Source: an uncultured Bacilli bacterium (GTDB lineage Bacteria > Bacillota_I > Bacilli_A > RF39 > UBA660). From it: 64,000 bases of DNA. Position 1 is the stretch's first letter. Each line of letters begins with the position of its first letter. Below are positions 59,663 through 64,000 of the stretch, piece after piece. The stretch spans positions 1 through 64,000 of the forward strand of contig CAKPMB010000006.1 in assembly GCA_934167885.1 (NCBI GenBank), in the 5' to 3' direction. Below the pieces are notes generated by a model that worked only from the letters and a program-made list of their open reading frames with translations, searched no databases and was not told the DNA's origin. A program made the translations under genes and the position numbers.

Positions 59663-60546
59663 ATCTCTCCTACATATTCATGCATTATATCAAAAAATTC
59701 TTGTGGTGGTTCTTTTTCAAATTTTAAATGTCTACCTGTAATTGGATGATCAAATTCAATTCTTGTTGAATGTAATAATTGACCAAATGAAGGATTTATT
59801 AAATGTTTACTATACACTGGATCATTTACAACTGGATGATTTATATAGGCCATGTGAACTCTTATTTGATGAGTTCTTCCTGTTTTTAAGTAACATTCAA
59901 TAAGTGTTGCATTTCTAAATCTTTCAATAACTTTAAAATCAGTAATAGCGAACTTACTATTAACATCCGTTACTGCCATCTTTTCACGATTTTTCATATC
60001 ATGACCAATTGGAGCATCAATGGTGCCTGTTTCGTGATTAATAACACCTTGAACAAGAGCAATATAAGTTCTTTTAACAAGACGTTCTTGAATCATTTTT
60101 GATAATAATTCATGCGTTTTATCATCTTTTGCTACCAACATAAGGCCACTGGTATCTTTATCAAGTCGATGAACTATACCTGGCCTTATTTCATCATGTG
60201 ATAAATTAAACTTGCCAATAAGAGCATTAACTAAAGTCCCTTGGTAATTGCCAGGCGCTGGATGAGTAACCATCCCACTTGGTTTGTTAATGACTAATAA
60301 ATAATCATCTTCATACAAAATATCAAGAGGAATGTCTTCACCTTCAATTTTTATTGAAAAATCCAAATCATCCAATACTTCTATTTCATCACCCGGCATA
60401 ACCTTATAACTATTATTAACAACCTTGCTATTAACAATAACTTTATCACCTTTTATCAAACCTTGAACTTTACTTCGCGATATATCAAGTTTATCCGGCA
60501 AATATTTATCAATTCTTCCGCCATCTTCTTGACACTTTATTACCAT
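59659..60546 (-). CDS. rluD: RluD-type 23S rRNA pseudouridine synthase
   Basis: 295 residues. S4 RNA-binding domain at the N-terminus (GRIDKYLPDKLDISRSKVQ), catalytic RPGIVHRLDKDTSGLMLVAK with its Asp, and C-terminal LKTGRTHQIRVHMAYINHPV. Makes pseudouridines in 23S rRNA (RluD/YlyB group). The second ATG (60546) is chosen because AAAGGAGGG ends six bases before it. The start lies 38 bases inside lspA. Confidence 0.93.
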   Translation of the reverse strand: MVIKCQEDGGRIDKYLPDKLDISRSKVQGLIKGDKVIVNSKVVNNSYKVMPGDEIEVLDDLDFSIKIEGEDIPLDILYEDDYLLVINKPSGMVTHPAPGNYQGTLVNALIGKFNLSHDEIRPGIVHRLDKDTSGLMLVAKDDKTHELLSKMIQERLVKRTYIALVQGVINHETGTIDAPIGHDMKNREKMAVTDVNSKFAITDFKVIERFRNATLIECYLKTGRTHQIRVHMAYINHPVVNDPVYSKHLINPSFGQLLHSTRIEFDHPITGRHLKFEKEPPQEFFDIMHEYVGEI

Positions 60547-60997
60547 GCTCATCCCTCCTTTCTAATAACATACAAATTCCTAAAATTATCACCCCAACAA
60601 CAATAAAACAATCCGCTAAATTAAATACAGGATAATTATAAGAACCCAAACGAAAATCTAGAAAATCAATAACATAACCATATGCTAATCTATCAGATAA
60701 ATTCCCTAATATTCCTCCTGTAATCATACTATAAGCAAAACTATCTAATTTCTTTAATGAGGTATTATTCAAACTTTTATAAATATAAAATAAAGCAATA
60801 ACGGTAACTAATAAAATTAACGATTGACTATCTTGAAATATTGAAAAAGCCGCTCCAGAATTACGAACATAAGTAAGATTAAAAAAGTTAGGAATAATTT
60901 TAATACTTTCATATAATTTAAAATAATGAATAACCAATTGTTTCGATATTAAATCTAAAACCCAAAACAACAATATATAAATATAAGTTCGTTTCAT
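60509..60997 (-). CDS. lspA: Lipoprotein signal peptidase LspA
   Basis: 162 residues, four membrane helices. Aspartic protease dyad in GGILGNLSDRLAYGYVIDF and PVFNLADCFIVVG. Removes signal peptides of prolipoproteins in the membrane. A charged tail (ERRDEHGNKVSRRWRKN) beyond the last helix is encoded where rluD begins, so it may exist because of the overlap. The lspA-rluD order is normal for Firmicutes. Confidence 0.95.
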   Translation of the reverse strand: MKRTYIYILLFWVLDLISKQLVIHYFKLYESIKIIPNFFNLTYVRNSGAAFSIFQDSQSLILLVTVIALFYIYKSLNNTSLKKLDSFAYSMITGGILGNLSDRLAYGYVIDFLDFRLGSYNYPVFNLADCFIVVGVIILGICMLLERRDEHGNKVSRRWRKN

Positions 60998-61077
60998 ATT
61001 TCACCTAATAGAATTTTACATTATTTTTTATTTTATAGCAAGAAAATATAAATAGTTATAATTTTTTAGTTTAATAT

Positions 61078-61857
61078 TTAATTAGCACCTTCCAAAGAAG
61101 AATCATATACCTTGTCTTTTATTAATTTTAATATCTCAATAACATCAAAGTGATGACTACTTGAACACATTCCAAATAATAAGAAAATATCTTTAATCAT
61201 ATCTTTATTTTCTTTGTCAATTTTTAATATACCATATGGTGTCTTCAAAGATGTGTTACCAACAATATCACTGCTATTATTAAATTCTAAAACAGGAATA
61301 TCAATATACAACATTGGTTGTGTTCCAGTTCCAAATTGTTGTTTTTGAATCGATATTTCAACAACAATGTCGCTAGTATCATATTTTTTGTAAAAGGTCG
61401 GCAAAGTAACAACTGATTCAGAGAATGGCACATCATTAATTACAAGATCACCTAAAAGCTTTAATTGAATAGTATATTTGTCTTTTAAATAAGTAGATGT
61501 TTTTTCAATATTTTGAATTAAATCATCAAGTTCATTTTTTTTAATTAAGGCATTTTTACATAATAAATACAATATTTCTGACAATTCATAAGGGTTTTTA
61601 GTCTTACCATTCGCCCCTTTAAATTTAATATCATCTAACATGGTTGTTTTTTCAGCATCACCTAAAACTCTATCATAACCTATTTGCCATTCAACGTAAG
61701 CATTAGATGGGATTTTAGTGGTTGTTGGTGCAAAACCTTGACCATAATCGTCTGTAAAATTGCGAACTTTACAGCGAAACTTTCCCTTACATTTTAAAGG
61801 AACATTTATCAATACCGCTTTTTCTTTATCATCATAATAAATTTGTGAATTTTTCAT
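61078..61857 (-). CDS. Candidate R.PabI-type restriction enzyme (DNA glycosylase)
   Basis: 259 residues from ATG 61857, with GGAGG upstream (the ATG at 61872 lacks spacing). Mixed alpha/beta, no signal. It lies back-to-back with an N6-adenine methyltransferase. VEWQIGY (Glu56, Tyr61) and HHFD (His235, Asp238) reproduce the spacings Glu63-Tyr68 and His211-Asp214 that I recall for the active site of R.PabI, which removes adenine from GTAC instead of cutting phosphodiesters. R.PabI has about 226 residues, so the length is compatible. Homology is inferred from these few residues and the context; a profile search would settle it. Confidence 0.5.
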   Translation of the reverse strand: MKNSQIYYDDKEKAVLINVPLKCKGKFRCKVRNFTDDYGQGFAPTTTKIPSNAYVEWQIGYDRVLGDAEKTTMLDDIKFKGANGKTKNPYELSEILYLLCKNALIKKNELDDLIQNIEKTSTYLKDKYTIQLKLLGDLVINDVPFSESVVTLPTFYKKYDTSDIVVEISIQKQQFGTGTQPMLYIDIPVLEFNNSSDIVGNTSLKTPYGILKIDKENKDMIKDIFLLFGMCSSSHHFDVIEILKLIKDKVYDSSLEGAN

Positions 61858-61913
61858 AAAACCTCCAACCACTTTGATTATAACACGTTAATCACTAAAT
61901 AGATTATAAAATG

Positions 61914-61942
61914 TTGCATTTAAGTTATTTTATCATTATAAT
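61914..61942 (+). promoter_or_regulatory. Promoter of the methyltransferase gene
   Basis: TTGCAT (61914-61919), 17 bp, TATAAT (61937-61942). A minus-strand TATAAT lies about 60 bp to the left for the divergent nuclease candidate. Confidence 0.75.
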
Positions 61943-61958
61943 TTACTAAGGAGGATGT

Positions 61959-63116
61959 ATGGAAAAACTTTCAAAAAACAACCATTTAACCAAAGATGAG
62001 ATAGTCAAAAATGGTAGTATTTTTACACCACCTTATATCGTTAATTTAGTTTATAATTATATAAACTGTTTTATTGACGAAAAAACAATAATTGGCGATT
62101 TTGGCTCAGGTTATGGTGCTTTTATAGATACTTTTCAAAATACGGGAAAGAAATGTTTTGGCACAGAAATAGACGATAGATCATATCTTTTTTTATGTCA
62201 ACATTTTAATAACATCACTTTTTATCACGAAAATTCTTTAATTAATGTAAATAGAAGAAAATATGCCATAAAGAAAAGTGATAAACTAATAATAATTGGT
62301 AATCCTCCATACAACGATACTACAAGTCAGTATAAAAAAGGGGCAAAAGGAACAATTCTCTGTGATGATGATATAAAATCAAGAGACATGGGTATTAGTT
62401 TTTTAAAACTTTTTAATAAACTAGAAGCTGATTACATTTGTATTCTTCATCCCCTATCTTATTTAATAAAAAAACAGAATTTTAATAGTTTAGGAACTTT
62501 TACAAAAAATTATAGACTATTAAAAGCCACTATTTTTTCAAGCAAAGAATTTGAATCAATAAAAAAAGGCAACGCTGAATTTCCAGTCATTGCCGCATGT
62601 TATGAAAGAAATGAAACAGGAATGGACTATAATTACATTGAAAGCTTTAGATTTGATATATACCAAAATACCAAAACTTTTTGTCTAAATGATATTATGA
62701 CTATTGATGGTCTTATTGCTAAATATCCGAGCAAACAAGATAGCACTCCCCTACAATTTTATACGCAAAGAGATATGAACTCTCTTATGAGAAATGCAAC
62801 ATTTATTGAAGGCCCTAAAAATAATGGTATAAATGTGACTATTGATAATTTGTATCAATATGCATGGTTATACTTTCTAAAAGAAAATTTTAAAGTATCA
62901 CAAAATGCTTTCTTATATGGTAATTTATCACCACTATGTTTTAATAAAATAAATGATCCAAAATATAAAAATATTTTAATATCATACGCTTATAATAATT
63001 CTAATTTAGTATCACATTATTTCAAAAAAGAAAAATTAGTAGAAAAATATGGACAACTAACAACTAATTACGAACTACTCTATGAACAACTTCAAAATAT
63101 ATATTATTTCAATTAA
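61959..63116 (+). CDS. N6-adenine DNA methyltransferase of a type II R-M pair
   Basis: 385 residues. SAM motif I (IGDFGSGYGAFIDTF, about 44-58), acidic TEIDDRS, catalytic motif IV IIIGNPPYND (about 118-127), and a C-terminal target-recognition region. The NPPY motif implies adenine N6 methylation. AAGGAGG RBS before ATG 61959. It would protect the host from the divergent nuclease candidate; if that is R.PabI-like the expected site is GTAC, but this cannot be read from the sequence. Confidence 0.85.
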   Translation: MEKLSKNNHLTKDEIVKNGSIFTPPYIVNLVYNYINCFIDEKTIIGDFGSGYGAFIDTFQNTGKKCFGTEIDDRSYLFLCQHFNNITFYHENSLINVNRRKYAIKKSDKLIIIGNPPYNDTTSQYKKGAKGTILCDDDIKSRDMGISFLKLFNKLEADYICILHPLSYLIKKQNFNSLGTFTKNYRLLKATIFSSKEFESIKKGNAEFPVIAACYERNETGMDYNYIESFRFDIYQNTKTFCLNDIMTIDGLIAKYPSKQDSTPLQFYTQRDMNSLMRNATFIEGPKNNGINVTIDNLYQYAWLYFLKENFKVSQNAFLYGNLSPLCFNKINDPKYKNILISYAYNNSNLVSHYFKKEKLVEKYGQLTTNYELLYEQLQNIYYFN

Positions 63117-63150
63117 AAACAGCGAATAAAAACTATATCGCTGTTTTCTT
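63116..63150 (+). terminator. Terminator of the methyltransferase gene
   Basis: AAAACAGCGA (63116-63125) pairs with TCGCTGTTTT (63138-63147), followed by a T-rich tail. Confidence 0.85.
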
Positions 63151-63237
63151 TATAAAAATTTATTCAATTAATTAAATAATCATTAATTTTATTAAAAATA
63201 ACTATCTTTCAAATAATTAACTATCTTTATACTTTAA

Positions 63238-64000
63238 TTAAACTTCTTCATCTTCAGTTTGATTTTTCAATTGCTCAAACATTTCTGTCATTGTCTTGTT
63301 GCCATTTATTAATTTTTTTATTGTTAGACTATCAGCTTTGTCATTAGCAATTCTTAAATTACGATCGCTTGATAATAAGGCATCTTTAATTTTTTGAAGA
63401 TGAGTAATGGTAGCATCAATTTCATCAATCGCTTTACTAAATTTTTCGGAAGCAAGACGATAATTTCTAGCAAAACCTTCTTTAAATTTATTTATATTAT
63501 CCTCAAAATTAGATATATCAACACTTTGATTTTGAATTAAAACAAGTTGTTTTTTATAATCAAGGGCTTTTAGGGAGGCATTACGTAACATGGTAATTAT
63601 AGGAACAAAGAACTGTGGACGAATAACATACATTTTTTCATACTTATACGAAACATCTACAATACCGCTATTGTATATTTCATTATCTATCTCTAATAGT
63701 GAAACTAAAACCGCATACTCACACTTTTTCTCTTTTCTATCTTTATCAAGTTCTTTGAAGAAATCTTCATTTTTATGTTTGTTAACCGTTTCTAATGATT
63801 CATTTTTCATTTCAAACATAATAGAAACTATTTCATTGCCTTCTTCATCGTAGTCTCTAAATATAAAATCACCCTTAGAACCAGTTCTAGCATCATTATC
63901 TTTTTCAAAATAAGTGTTCTTACCAAAAATATTTCGAATACGACTAAATTCATAATTACAATGTTGTTCTAATGATTCACCAACAATCTTAGTAGATTGT
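63238..64000 (-). CDS. DUF2130 protein, C-terminal part (N-terminus beyond right edge)
   Basis: The minus-strand frame is open from the window edge to the stop at 63238, 253 codons. It contains the DUF2130 core: SKGDFIFRDYDEEGNEIVSI, then FEMKNESLETVNKHKNEDFF, KCEYAVLVSLLE, YVIRPQFFVPIITMLRNAS and a helical tail ending KADSLTIKKLINGNKTM. DUF2130 proteins have a long coiled coil before this domain, which would lie off the window. The core resembles a PD-(D/E)XK nuclease fold by its FEMKN segment. The internal ATG at 63819 is not a start because conserved family sequence precedes it. Confidence 0.85.
   Translation of the reverse strand, partial: QSTKIVGESLEQHCNYEFSRIRNIFGKNTYFEKDNDARTGSKGDFIFRDYDEEGNEIVSIMFEMKNESLETVNKHKNEDFFKELDKDRKEKKCEYAVLVSLLEIDNEIYNSGIVDVSYKYEKMYVIRPQFFVPIITMLRNASLKALDYKKQLVLIQNQSVDISNFEDNINKFKEGFARNYRLASEKFSKAIDEIDATITHLQKIKDALLSSDRNLRIANDKADSLTIKKLINGNKTMTEMFEQLKNQTEDEEV

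Overview
The window is AT-rich, tightly packed bacterial chromosome, with most genes on the minus strand and regular sigma-A promoters (many TTGNNN-17-TATAAT). UGA is used as a stop (the tkt gene ends in TGA), so this is code 11 and not a Mycoplasma-type code. Gram-positive wall synthesis (murG-murB-divIB, amidase, GH73 glucosaminidase), the rpmF/yceD/tmcAL and ruvAB/queA neighbourhoods, SpoIVB, a spoVID-ysxE pair and a CotD-like coat protein point to an anaerobic, probably spore-forming member of the Bacilli, likely an uncultured gut lineage near Erysipelotrichales/RF39 (inference from gene content only). I see no rRNA, tRNA, IS element or CRISPR array. No gene-free stretch exceeds 300 bases; the longest are the two leaders at 375-608 and 45862-46100.

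Layout: 1-600, start of a surface protein with an unusual leader; 0.6-2.1 kb, spoVID-ysxE; 2.2-4.05 kb, metal exporter with a Fur-NadD fusion behind a Fur-type operator; 4.05-6.2 kb, M3-like peptidase and SpoIVB; 6.3-9.4 kb, SF2 helicase module with two small genes; 9.5-14.4 kb, ruvAB, two unknown membrane proteins, queA, AI-2E-type transporter; 14.4-20.7 kb, GH73 hydrolase, short Rel, UDP-glucose dehydrogenase; 20.7-25.6 kb, ftsK with an overlapped 47-residue gene and unknowns; 25.6-29 kb, rpmF, yceD, tmcAL, degenerate GDPD, efp, rpmG; 29-33.1 kb, prepilin-like protein with transketolase; 33.2-37.3 kb, recD2, mutM, Ig-like protein; 37.4-43.2 kb, divIB, murB, murG, PrsA-like foldase, HelD; 43.3-47.1 kb, second surface protein with the same leader, ATP-grasp remnant, CotD-like protein; 47.2-53.7 kb, hisS and a two-component/ABC transporter locus; 53.7-57.7 kb, CsoR with a P1B-2 metal pump, and a two-gene minimal SUF; 57.8-61 kb, amidase, rluD, lspA; 61-63.2 kb, a divergent restriction-modification pair whose nuclease candidate resembles the DNA glycosylase R.PabI; 63.2-64 kb, the C-terminal part of a DUF2130 protein.

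Three loci deserve most attention. Two paralogous surface-protein genes 45 kb apart share a leader with two hairpins and a nine-G tract that sits inside a short leader reading frame; losing one G would extend that frame in both copies to just past the surface gene start codon. A Fur-family regulator is fused to NadD across an A7 tract, where one base fewer would restore two genes overlapping as ATGA, and an upstream exporter carries a 7-1-7 palindrome at its start site. The third is the candidate R.PabI-type restriction glycosylase next to an N6-adenine methyltransferase.
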